Source of the DNA: CBFHMJ01 sp965656875
Lineage (GTDB): Bacteria > Pseudomonadota > Gammaproteobacteria > Enterobacterales > Alteromonadaceae
Assembly (NCBI GenBank): GCA_965656875.1
Contig: CBFHMJ010000039.1
Location: forward strand, 58,234 to 122,233
DNA length: 64,000 bases
Direction of reading: 5' to 3'
The position numbers and the translations under genes were made by a program. The notes below the pieces were generated by a model. That model did not search any database and was not told the DNA's origin. It saw only the letters and a program-made list of their open reading frames with translations. Positions 52,514 to 59,753 of the stretch are shown piece by piece; the stretch's first letter is position 1; every line of letters begins with the position of its first letter.

Positions 52514-53614
52514 TTAGCTACCCGATGTTTCATAGGCCAGCGCCGTCGTTTTTGGCACGCCCAGTTCATTGACCAACTCAGGTTTGTAATTCGCCGTTGT
52601 TGCCGGATCATTACTGTAAGCTTGTAAGTTCAACGTTCGCTGTCGTAATGATTCCAGATCAATGTCTTTAATCAATCCGTTGCCTTCCATCCAGCTATCG
52701 CTGTAGATCGTATCCAGATAACGTTCACCACTGTCACACGCCAGCGCGACAATACGTTTATCACTGTCCAGAATTTCAGCCATCCGCATAGCGACATTCA
52801 TCGCAGCGCCCGTTGAGCCACCGACCAGAACACCTTCTTTCTTTGCCAGCATTCGGCACATTAAAAATGCGTCTTCATCCGGCACTTTATAAACACTGGA
52901 TAACCATTCCAGATTCTGGATATTGGTCGGTGTCCAGCTTAATCCCATACCAGGTAACAAGTAACCATGAGCCTTTCCACCAAATACCGTTGATCCAACG
53001 GCATCAACCGCAATAATTTGTGTCTGCGGGCTATATTCGTGAAAGAAGCGTGTGAAACCACCAATCTGACCGCCAGTACTGACTGTCAGCACCAGTACAT
53101 CGATTTTGTTATCACATTGCTTCAACAATTCAGGTGCCGTCGAATGGTAATGCGCCTCACCATTGTTGGTGTTGAAACATTGATCAGGACGGAAAGAATT
53201 TGGAATTTCATTATGTAGTTTGTTGGCCAGTGCAATTCGAGTTTTGTGATAAGAACCACTGTCATCTTTTTCTGTAACGACAATAACTTCTGCGCCATAC
53301 ACTTCCAGCAACGCTTTATTTGTTGGCGTGACTTTAGGATCGACCAGAATAATCGCCCGATACCCTTTAGCGGCGGCAACCATCGCACAGGAAATACCAA
53401 AGTTTCCAGACGAAGACTCAATAATAGTGCCACCCGGTTTAAGTAGTCCCTCTCGTTCTGCTTTAGCAATAATGTAGTGAGCCGGTCGATCTTTGATCGA
53501 ACCAGCAGGATTTGTTCGTTCTAGTTTTAAACACACTTCTGCATGATTTTTACCAAACATATTTCTCAATGAAATCAACGGTGTGTTACCAGCAGTGTCT
53601 AATATCGTTTGCAT
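52514..53614 (-). CDS. SbnA-like / cysteine synthase family PLP enzyme
   Basis: 366 residues from the ATG at 53614; an ATG at 53620 lies too close to AGGAA. LERTNPAGSIKDRPAHYII holds the PLP Lys, IESSSGNFGISCAMVAAAKGY the substrate loop and VSTGGQIGGFTRFF the phosphate cup. Segments VDPKVTPTNKALLEVYGAEV, GSTVFGG and SGERYLDTIYSDSWMEGNGLI follow Staphylococcus SbnA, which makes an N-linked diaminopropionate precursor (ACEGA) from O-phosphoserine and glutamate. This is more specific than CysK/CysM, but no SbnB-type dehydrogenase is adjacent, so the product is open. The C-terminal 40 residues are an extension. It is the first gene of a two-gene operon with an MFS transporter. Confidence 0.72.
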   Translation of the reverse strand: MQTILDTAGNTPLISLRNMFGKNHAEVCLKLERTNPAGSIKDRPAHYIIAKAEREGLLKPGGTIIESSSGNFGISCAMVAAAKGYRAIILVDPKVTPTNKALLEVYGAEVIVVTEKDDSGSYHKTRIALANKLHNEIPNSFRPDQCFNTNNGEAHYHSTAPELLKQCDNKIDVLVLTVSTGGQIGGFTRFFHEYSPQTQIIAVDAVGSTVFGGKAHGYLLPGMGLSWTPTNIQNLEWLSSVYKVPDEDAFLMCRMLAKKEGVLVGGSTGAAMNVAMRMAEILDSDKRIVALACDSGERYLDTIYSDSWMEGNGLIKDIDLESLRQRTLNLQAYSNDPATTANYKPELVNELGVPKTTALAYETSGS

Positions 53615-53762
53615 AATCATTTCCTGTCGTAGGACAATTCAAGGATTGATTTACACGCTTTTCAGGCTTTCTTTTTTAACCCACGCACTTAAATTCATTT
53701 ATACGAATATAAGAAACAATTGAAAAAAAATAGTTAACCGAACTGTTTGTCTGAGTATTAAA

Positions 53763-53792
53763 AATCCCTTATTTAATTTTAGAATCCCTTAT
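53763..53792 (-). promoter_or_regulatory. Spaced direct repeat in the SbnA-like/TonB receptor divergent region
   Basis: AATCCCTTAT occurs at 53763-53772 and again at 53783-53792, start to start exactly 20 bp (about two helix turns), upstream of the SbnA-like gene. This spacing is typical of a regulator bound on one DNA face; the regulator is unknown. Confidence 0.45.
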
Positions 53793-53816
53793 AACTTGCT
53801 GTTTATTTTTGAAATT

Positions 53817-53836
53817 TTATTAGATACATCTAATAA
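53817..53836. promoter_or_regulatory. Palindromic operator candidate upstream of the TonB receptor
   Basis: TTATTAGA and TCTAATAA are perfect arms around TACA. It lies 150 bp upstream of the TonB receptor gene and 200 bp upstream of the SbnA-like gene. It is not Fur- or Zur-like. Confidence 0.5.
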
Positions 53837-53987
53837 GTATTTATTTTAGGTAAACGCTAGCATCATGAAAAAAAATTAACAATGCGACAATTTGTCACAC
53901 TATAGGAACGGTTGTTTCGTATAGACTATTTCCGCTTTCAGAAAAGTACCCAGCCCGAATCCACTAAAATAACTTGAGGAAATTGCT

Positions 53988-56384
53988 ATGCCCCGCAACT
54001 CCCAGACACAGCAATTGCTGTACTCTGCTAATAACAAAAGACGATTACGGGAAACACTGAATAGCAACAACACCCGTGTTTCTCTGGTCGCTCTTGCGGT
54101 CGCCTCCCTGGTGTCGCCTTTTGCCAGTGCAGATGAAGAATTTAAAGAAGAAGATGAACAGCAATTTGAGCACATCATCGTTACTGCGCAGAAACGTGAA
54201 GAGCGCATACAGGATGTGCCAGTCAGTATTGCGAATTTTTATGAAGACGAAATAGAAAAGCTTGGCGCAGGCGATTTCTCAGACTTTGCTGCCAGCGTTC
54301 CAGGCATTTCAATGGCAAAAACCGGTGTGGGTGGTGCACGATATTTCATTCGTGGTGTCGGGCAAGTTACCGTGAACCAGTCTCCGACGACAGCCGTTTA
54401 TTTTGATGAAACTCCGCTTCAGATCCGTACATCTTTTGGTGTTGCCCAGGTCGATCCTAAACTCTTCGATATTCGCTCTGTTGAAGTACTACGTGGCCCG
54501 CAAGGCGCACTGTTCGGTTCATCCTCAATGGGCGGTGCTATTCGTATTCAAACGAATAAGCCTGAGTTAGACGAGCTGGATGCTAACGTTGATTTCATTG
54601 GTTCCACCACGGAAGACGGTGAAAACAACACCACATTATCCGGCATGGTTAACGTGCCATTGCCTTCGATCAACGGTGCATTTCGTCTTGCGGCAATGAT
54701 CGATGAACAAGGTGGCTGGATCGACGATATCCGCCCGGTAACTAACGACGTTTTCGAAAATTTTGATAATCCGATTCATGATGTCAACGACGTCAGTTCA
54801 GATTCAATCAGAGCAGCTTTAAAAATCGAACCGACCGACAACTTCTCAGTCACTGGCACTATTTTCTATCAGGATCAGAACGCCGATCAGCAACGTCCAA
54901 GCGTTGACATGAGCTTTGACGAAGAGGGCGAAATCAGAATGGTTCACAAATACCAGGATACGTTCACTGACGACGAAACCTGGATTTACAGCCTGGATGC
55001 TGAATGGGATTTATCCGATCAATACGGCTTCACTGTTGTTTCAGCGACAGGCTATATGGACCGTGAAGTAGATGGTCTTTTTGATATTTCCCCCTTCGGC
55101 AACGGTGGCATTGAAGGCGAATTCACCAGACCCGCAGAATACGCCGACAACCGCTTTATTGTCGGCTTATATAACGATACGGATGTAAAACAATTCACTC
55201 AGGAAATACGGTTAACATCAATGCTTGATGGTCCCTGGGATTATGTTGTTGGTGTCTTCTACAGAGACATTGAAACAACGATGCAGGCAGACCGCAGAGT
55301 CACTGAAACCTGGGGATCGGACGTACCACCAATCCTGCGTGAACAAACGACCGACTTTGAAGAAGATGAAATTGCACTGTTTGGTCAACTAGGCTATCGC
55401 TTCAACGATCAGTGGAAAATCTCGCTCGGTGGTCGTTACTTCAATATCGATCAGGATGAATACCGTTTGCAATATGGCCGAGGTGGCGCTGCGGTTGGCA
55501 ATGAAGATTACAATTTTGCTGACGACAATTCAGAATCAGGTTTTAGTCCGCGTGCCGTTGTTACTTTTACACCTGACGAACGTACAAATCTCTACTTAAG
55601 TTACTCGGAAGGCTTCCGTTCTGGCGGTATCAATGCACCTATTGTTGATGATGTATGTAGCCCGGAAGCCCGTGCGCAATACAATATTCCAGCAGTACCT
55701 GAACCCTTTGACAGCGATGAAGCTCAAACCCTGGAACTTGGTACCAAACTTAATTATTACGGTGGCCGCTTAAGCGTTGCTGCATCAGTATATAAAACGG
55801 ATTGGGAAGATTTTCAGCTAAGTGTTCAGCAAGACTGTGGTCCTGAATCGGGTGTTGCTGTATTCACCTCAAACGTGGGTAAAGTAGAAATCGATGGTTT
55901 TGAGTTTGAAACCACCTTTTACCCTATTGATGAGTTACGAGTAAGCGCAGGTTACGCTTACACGGATGCAGTTTTTGCCGGAACCAATAACCCGAATCTG
56001 GCTTCTCGCGGCCTGCAAAAAGATGATGAACTATTCGACGTGCCAGAAAATACCTGGAATCTTCGTCTGGAATACACCACAGAGATCACCGACGAGCTCG
56101 ACGGCTTTATCTTTACCTCGGCGCAATATGTCGATGAATCGTTGTCAGGCTTTGGTGAAGGTGAAGCTCCGGAACGTCCAGATTACACACTGATTAATTT
56201 CCGCGTTGGTGTCTTTAATGACAAATGGGAAGTTGCCCTGTTCGTTAACAACCTGACTGATGAAGTGCCCATTTACGGTATTGAATTTGGTGCGAGTACA
56301 GGCAACACCACTGCAACCAATGATTTCTCTGCACTGGTCGGCCAACCAAGAACCATGGGCATTAACCTGAAATATCGCTTGTAG
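53988..56384 (+). CDS. TonB-dependent outer-membrane receptor
   Basis: 798 residues. A long signal region (about 1-48, hydrophobic part VSLVALAVASLVSPFASA) precedes an acidic spacer, then HIIVTAQKREERIQDVPVSI, the TonB-box and plug start found in receptors of the IIVTAxKR class. FAASVPGISMAK, YFIRGVGQVTVNQSPTTAVYFDETPL and VEVLRGPQGALFGSSSMGGAIRIQTNKP complete the plug. The barrel ends GINLKYRL. Members of this class import diverse substrates such as siderophores, vitamins or glycans; there is no direct indicator here. It is divergent from the SbnA-like/MFS operon and downstream of two operator-like repeats. AGGA precedes the ATG. Confidence 0.9.
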   Translation: MPRNSQTQQLLYSANNKRRLRETLNSNNTRVSLVALAVASLVSPFASADEEFKEEDEQQFEHIIVTAQKREERIQDVPVSIANFYEDEIEKLGAGDFSDFAASVPGISMAKTGVGGARYFIRGVGQVTVNQSPTTAVYFDETPLQIRTSFGVAQVDPKLFDIRSVEVLRGPQGALFGSSSMGGAIRIQTNKPELDELDANVDFIGSTTEDGENNTTLSGMVNVPLPSINGAFRLAAMIDEQGGWIDDIRPVTNDVFENFDNPIHDVNDVSSDSIRAALKIEPTDNFSVTGTIFYQDQNADQQRPSVDMSFDEEGEIRMVHKYQDTFTDDETWIYSLDAEWDLSDQYGFTVVSATGYMDREVDGLFDISPFGNGGIEGEFTRPAEYADNRFIVGLYNDTDVKQFTQEIRLTSMLDGPWDYVVGVFYRDIETTMQADRRVTETWGSDVPPILREQTTDFEEDEIALFGQLGYRFNDQWKISLGGRYFNIDQDEYRLQYGRGGAAVGNEDYNFADDNSESGFSPRAVVTFTPDERTNLYLSYSEGFRSGGINAPIVDDVCSPEARAQYNIPAVPEPFDSDEAQTLELGTKLNYYGGRLSVAASVYKTDWEDFQLSVQQDCGPESGVAVFTSNVGKVEIDGFEFETTFYPIDELRVSAGYAYTDAVFAGTNNPNLASRGLQKDDELFDVPENTWNLRLEYTTEITDELDGFIFTSAQYVDESLSGFGEGEAPERPDYTLINFRVGVFNDKWEVALFVNNLTDEVPIYGIEFGASTGNTTATNDFSALVGQPRTMGINLKYRL

Positions 56385-56419
56385 TTGAATCAGTGTTGGA
56401 AACGACTCTCAACCCTTAA

Positions 56420-56956
56420 TTAACGTGTGCCATTTAGTGAGTAATCAACCTCGCTAAATGGCCACGCCTCTGACAAATGCTGCTGAATCACCGCCAGCAA
56501 TTGCCAATATTCTTTCTCTGTTGTGATGTCCGGCCTTAGCCAGAAAAAAACACTCACACCAGTCACTTCATCTTTCTCATTCGTCACTGGGCTGATATAC
56601 AAACTACCAACCACGCGGTTTTCAGCATCGAACACGGAATACGTTAAGCGTGTTCTTGCATCAAAAGCGGCGGCATCGTCAATAATCGTTGCTCGATTTT
56701 CTTGCGCTGTAAACGTATCAGAAGGCCAGTCTGTACCGAGCTTCTGCCTGATTACCTGCCTTGCCGCCATCAACGCCTGGTAATCTTTATCCGCCCAGTC
56801 TGGCGATATTTTTCGAAATGAATAAGCGTTTAGTGTGAATGAGACAGGTGGTTTGAATGCTGCGGGTAAAAAAGCAGAAGCATTTGTCCATAAAGACAAT
56901 AATGACAACAACATTGCCATGCAGGAGACAAGTCCATATTGGATAAATTTTGGCAT
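56420..56956 (-). CDS. Exported protein of unknown function
   Basis: 178 residues with a signal peptide (about 1-28, ending NASA). The mature part has alternating strand and helix (AYSFRKISPDWADKDYQALMAARQVIRQKL, TRLTYSVFDAENRVVGSLYISPV, VSVFFWLRPDITTEKEYWQLLAVIQQHL). The order faintly recalls a GNAT-like fold but without an acetyl-CoA loop, so I do not assign it. It is convergent with the TonB receptor gene; its 3' end includes a hairpin (56429-56462). Confidence 0.55.
   Translation of the reverse strand: MPKFIQYGLVSCMAMLLSLLSLWTNASAFLPAAFKPPVSFTLNAYSFRKISPDWADKDYQALMAARQVIRQKLGTDWPSDTFTAQENRATIIDDAAAFDARTRLTYSVFDAENRVVGSLYISPVTNEKDEVTGVSVFFWLRPDITTEKEYWQLLAVIQQHLSEAWPFSEVDYSLNGTR
56429..56462. 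terminator. Hairpin inside the 3' end of the unknown exported protein gene
   Basis: GCCATTTAGTGAG and CTCGCTAAATGGC pair (one T-G wobble) around an 8-base loop, facing the end of the TonB receptor gene. No clear T-tract follows, so it may act as an mRNA 3' end stabiliser. Confidence 0.45.
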
Positions 56957-57094
56957 AATCAGAGGTAGTTCTTTCCGTTATTCAGATCGTTACAGATTAC
57001 CGAAAAATAAATGTAATGAACGATGTAATTTGTCTTTCGATTACAACCAATCTTTGATTTACTCAATATTAAATCAGTTGCAACGGAGTTTTTC

Positions 57095-57559
57095 ATGAAA
57101 GCATTACTCACCGCAGGTTTGTTCACAGCATTAACACTTCAGGCACTCCCCGCCGTCGCCGAGCAATCGGCGGATGAAAAAGCAGTACGTTTGGTCGCAC
57201 TGGATTATATCGAATCGCAAATCACCGTTAATCCTCAGCAAATAAAACCCGCTTTACATCCTAAGCTAAAAAAACGCACTTACTGGACTGATAAAAATGG
57301 TAAACCGTTTCTCGTCGAAACCAGTTATGCCACCATGGTCAGCGTTGCAGGCACCTACAATCGTGATGGCAAACAGTTTCCACCAGATCCCCGAATCGAA
57401 ATAGAAATCTTTGATATTGATCAGCGAGCCGCCAGCGTAAAACTCACCGCTGACGAATGGATTGACTATATGCACTTGATGAAAGATGACAACGGAGAAT
57501 GGAAAATTCTCAACGTACTCTGGCAATATCACGACACAGAGCGACATAAAACAAAATAA
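57095..57559 (+). CDS. Exported NTF2-like (putative lumazine-binding type) protein
   Basis: 154 residues. A signal peptide (about 1-22, ends AVA-E) precedes a single NTF2-like domain: VRLVALDYIESQITVNPQQIKPALHPKLKKRTYW, RIEIEIFDIDQRAASVKLTADEWIDYMHLMKDDNGEWKILNVLWQYH. The fold often binds small molecules or acts as a SnoaL-like enzyme; the residues seen fit the family known as putative lumazine-binding (PF12893). The true substrate is unknown. A palindromic hairpin follows. Confidence 0.75.
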   Translation: MKALLTAGLFTALTLQALPAVAEQSADEKAVRLVALDYIESQITVNPQQIKPALHPKLKKRTYWTDKNGKPFLVETSYATMVSVAGTYNRDGKQFPPDPRIEIEIFDIDQRAASVKLTADEWIDYMHLMKDDNGEWKILNVLWQYHDTERHKTK

Positions 57560-57564
57560 GTATC

Positions 57565-57584
57565 AGGGCGGTTGCTACCGCCCT
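57565..57584 (+). terminator. Hairpin after the NTF2-like gene
   Basis: AGGGCGGT and ACCGCCCT pair around TGCT just after the stop codon. There is no T-tract, so termination is only possible. Confidence 0.4.
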
Positions 57585-57661
57585 CAACGTGCTGACATAT
57601 TGACATTGCACCTCGGTTGCTGCATTTTTCCAGCATATTTATTAACAAAGAACGATATACC

Positions 57662-58303
57662 TTGAAACCTGAATCCTCTCAACAAACCACACCTGACCAT
57701 GAGCCATTGAAACGCCGAGGTTCCAGTCATGCCGCGCCAGAAATTCGCCGACAGCAGATACTGAATGCTGCTATTCGCTGTATCAGCCAGCATGGTTTTC
57801 ATGGCACGACAACCGACATGATTGCTACAGATTCAGGTTTATCCAAAGGTAGCGTGTATCGTTTCTTCAAAAGCAAAGACGAACTATTTATTGCGATTAT
57901 CGATTTCATGTCACATGAGCAAGAAACCCGATTTTCTGAAGCTGCACCGTTTGCATCTTGCCGTGAAGAATTGCTTGTTCGTTGTAATAATCAATACGAT
58001 ATCCTCAATGAATATCCTGATTTGCTGCCCGTCTTTGGTGATTTCTATTCTCATGCAGCGACACGAACAAAGTTAGAAGAGATCTATCGCGAAGATATTA
58101 AAATCCTGTCAGACATCCTGGAGCGAGGCATTCAAAGCAATGAATTCAATCCAGTCGATATTCAATCTTTCGCAAAAATGATTATTGCTCAAATCGACGG
58201 CTCGTTAATGTTTACCGTTGCATGCCCGGACACGGATCCACGAGAGATCTTTCAACATAGCTGGACTGTTTTTGAGAGTACATTATTAAAATCAAATAAT
58301 TAG
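57662..58303 (+). CDS. TetR family transcriptional regulator of the RND pump
   Basis: About 213 residues; the frame has only TTG starts near the beginning (57617 and 57662), and 57662 gives a normal TetR length, so the start is unresolved. The helix-turn-helix is RRQQILNAAIRCISQHGFHGTTTDMIATDSGLSKGSVYRFFKSKDELF. The C-terminal domain is helical and ligand-binding (VACPDTDPREIFQHSW). It is followed by the adaptor and RND genes in the same direction and its probable operator overlaps their promoter. The stop codon TAG is part of a TTAG repeat copy. Confidence 0.85.
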   Translation: MKPESSQQTTPDHEPLKRRGSSHAAPEIRRQQILNAAIRCISQHGFHGTTTDMIATDSGLSKGSVYRFFKSKDELFIAIIDFMSHEQETRFSEAAPFASCREELLVRCNNQYDILNEYPDLLPVFGDFYSHAATRTKLEEIYREDIKILSDILERGIQSNEFNPVDIQSFAKMIIAQIDGSLMFTVACPDTDPREIFQHSWTVFESTLLKSNN

Positions 58304-58409
58304 AGCGTGCTGACCTTTGTAGGTGAAATTTTGCTCGAGTTCAATGGCGTGGAATACAACATAAACGTCATTGAAACAAATCCATTCATTAAACGCTGAT
58401 CCCCTTTAA
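58300..58409 (+). repeat. Copy C of the TTAG dispersed repeat
   Basis: TTAG at 58300-58303 includes the TetR stop codon. The next 46 bases run in ungapped register with copies at 2403, 10565 and 26936 (reverse): GGTGAAA at positions 23-29, TCGAG at 36-40, TTCAAT at 41-46. A TTAAACG...CCCCTTTAA segment near 58390-58409 resembles the opposite end of the 129-bp element, so this may be a longer, decayed copy. Confidence 0.65.
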
Positions 58410-58430
58410 CTTTTCCACCAAAAACACCAC

Positions 58431-58470
58431 AGCGATCCGGTCAGAACAAACGGATCGCTTGTCAATTTTT
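58431..58470 (+). terminator. Terminator-like hairpin after the TetR gene
   Basis: AGCGATCCG and CGGATCGCT form a 9-bp stem with an 11-base loop, followed by TGTCAATTTTT. It overlaps the -35 of the pump promoter. Confidence 0.55.
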
Positions 58471-58486
58471 AATCTATCTTTATAAT
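58459..58486 (+). promoter_or_regulatory. Sigma-70 promoter of the RND efflux operon
   Basis: TTGTCA at 58459-58464, 16 bp, then the consensus TATAAT at 58481-58486. A TetR-like operator sits just after the -10. Confidence 0.72.
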
Positions 58487-58489
58487 TAA

Positions 58490-58501
58490 GACCGACCAGT
58501 C
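58490..58501. promoter_or_regulatory. TetR operator candidate
   Basis: GACCGACCAGTC, a near-palindrome of the GACCGNCCGGTC type often bound by TetR-family regulators, four bases downstream of the -10, where repressor binding would block initiation. Confidence 0.5.
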
Positions 58502-58605
58502 ACTTTTAAATATAAAATTGACTCACCAATTTCTACGATGAATTTGGATCTCATTGCAACGCAAGAACGCGAGCAATGAATGATCCCACGACTACGGAGC
58601 AATAA

Positions 58606-59751
58606 ATGACGCTTACCCATCGCTTGATCATGCTGGTTATGATCATCACCCTGCAAGGCTGCCAACAGGATGAACAACCTTTTGAACCACCTGTACGTGG
58701 CGTAAAAACCGTTACGATCACCAGCACCAGTAACACATCAGTCCGTCGATTCCCTTCGGTTTTGATCCCGGCAGATACAACGGCACTGGCATTCGAGATC
58801 GATGGGCGTCTTGGAAAAAATGATCTGGAAGTAGGTCAACGCGTAAAGCAAGGGGAAGCCTTACTAATGCTGGATCAAAAAGCGCTGAAACTCGCGGTAG
58901 ATGAAACGAAAGCAGCACTGAGTCAAGCCAGAGCCACCGCGAAAAATGCCGCCAGTAACTATGAGCGACAACAAGCACTGTATGACAAACGTATCATCAG
59001 CAAAGCCACTATTGATCAGGCCAATGCCGATATGCTGGCAACAAAAGCCCGAGTTGAACAAACGATCAAACAATTAGATACCGCAAAAGATCGATTAAAA
59101 AAATCCGTATTGAAAGCACCCTACGATGGGATCATCAATGCAGTTTCTGTTGATTCCTGGGCAACGATCGATAGCGGTCAGGTGATCGCCCGTTTGTACA
59201 ATCCAGATCAATTCGAAGCTCAGTTTGCTGTTTCCTGGGATCTGGTCAATCGGCTATCTGTAGGTAAGTCAGTGATCATCCGTTCAGCTGATGATCCAAC
59301 GGTCACATTACATGCCGTGATCACCGAACTGGGCGAACGCGCAGACAAAGTTTCATCCTACCCGGTGATCGTTACCCTGCAAGAAAACTCCCCACGTTTA
59401 AAGGCAGGTATGGCGATTGAAATTGCCGTAGAAGTCAACATCAGTAAAACACCTGGCTTTGCATTACCGCTCTCGGCGCTATCTATGGAAGATGATTTCC
59501 CGGCAACGATCACCGGTGAAAACAGTGTTGATGGCGTGATGTATCGCTATGACGATGAAACGCAAACCATGCAACGACGTCAGGTATCCATCGCAGGTAT
59601 CCGGGACAACCTTGTGTTTGTTTCTCACGGACTGGAACCGGGCGATAAAATTGCTGTCGCTGGTGTGGCATTCATCCGTGAAGGACAGCGTGTAAAATTA
59701 TTACCCTCAACTGACTCTTCTCATTTGTTACCTCAATCGTTACGGAGATAA
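58606..59751 (+). CDS. RND efflux periplasmic adaptor (membrane fusion protein), lipoprotein
   Basis: 381 residues. The N-terminal signal MTLTHRLIMLVMIITLQGCQQ has a lipobox (LQGC), so it is an inner-membrane lipoprotein. The lipoyl and hairpin domains are visible: LEVGQRVKQGEALLMLDQKALKLAVDETKAALSQA to QLDTAKDRLKKSVLKAPYDGIINAVSVD, then the beta-barrel and membrane-proximal parts. It links the RND pump to an outer-membrane channel; no TolC gene is in the window. It ends 3 bp before the pump gene. Confidence 0.93.
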   Translation: MTLTHRLIMLVMIITLQGCQQDEQPFEPPVRGVKTVTITSTSNTSVRRFPSVLIPADTTALAFEIDGRLGKNDLEVGQRVKQGEALLMLDQKALKLAVDETKAALSQARATAKNAASNYERQQALYDKRIISKATIDQANADMLATKARVEQTIKQLDTAKDRLKKSVLKAPYDGIINAVSVDSWATIDSGQVIARLYNPDQFEAQFAVSWDLVNRLSVGKSVIIRSADDPTVTLHAVITELGERADKVSSYPVIVTLQENSPRLKAGMAIEIAVEVNISKTPGFALPLSALSMEDDFPATITGENSVDGVMYRYDDETQTMQRRQVSIAGIRDNLVFVSHGLEPGDKIAVAGVAFIREGQRVKLLPSTDSSHLLPQSLRR

Positions 59752-59753
59752 AC

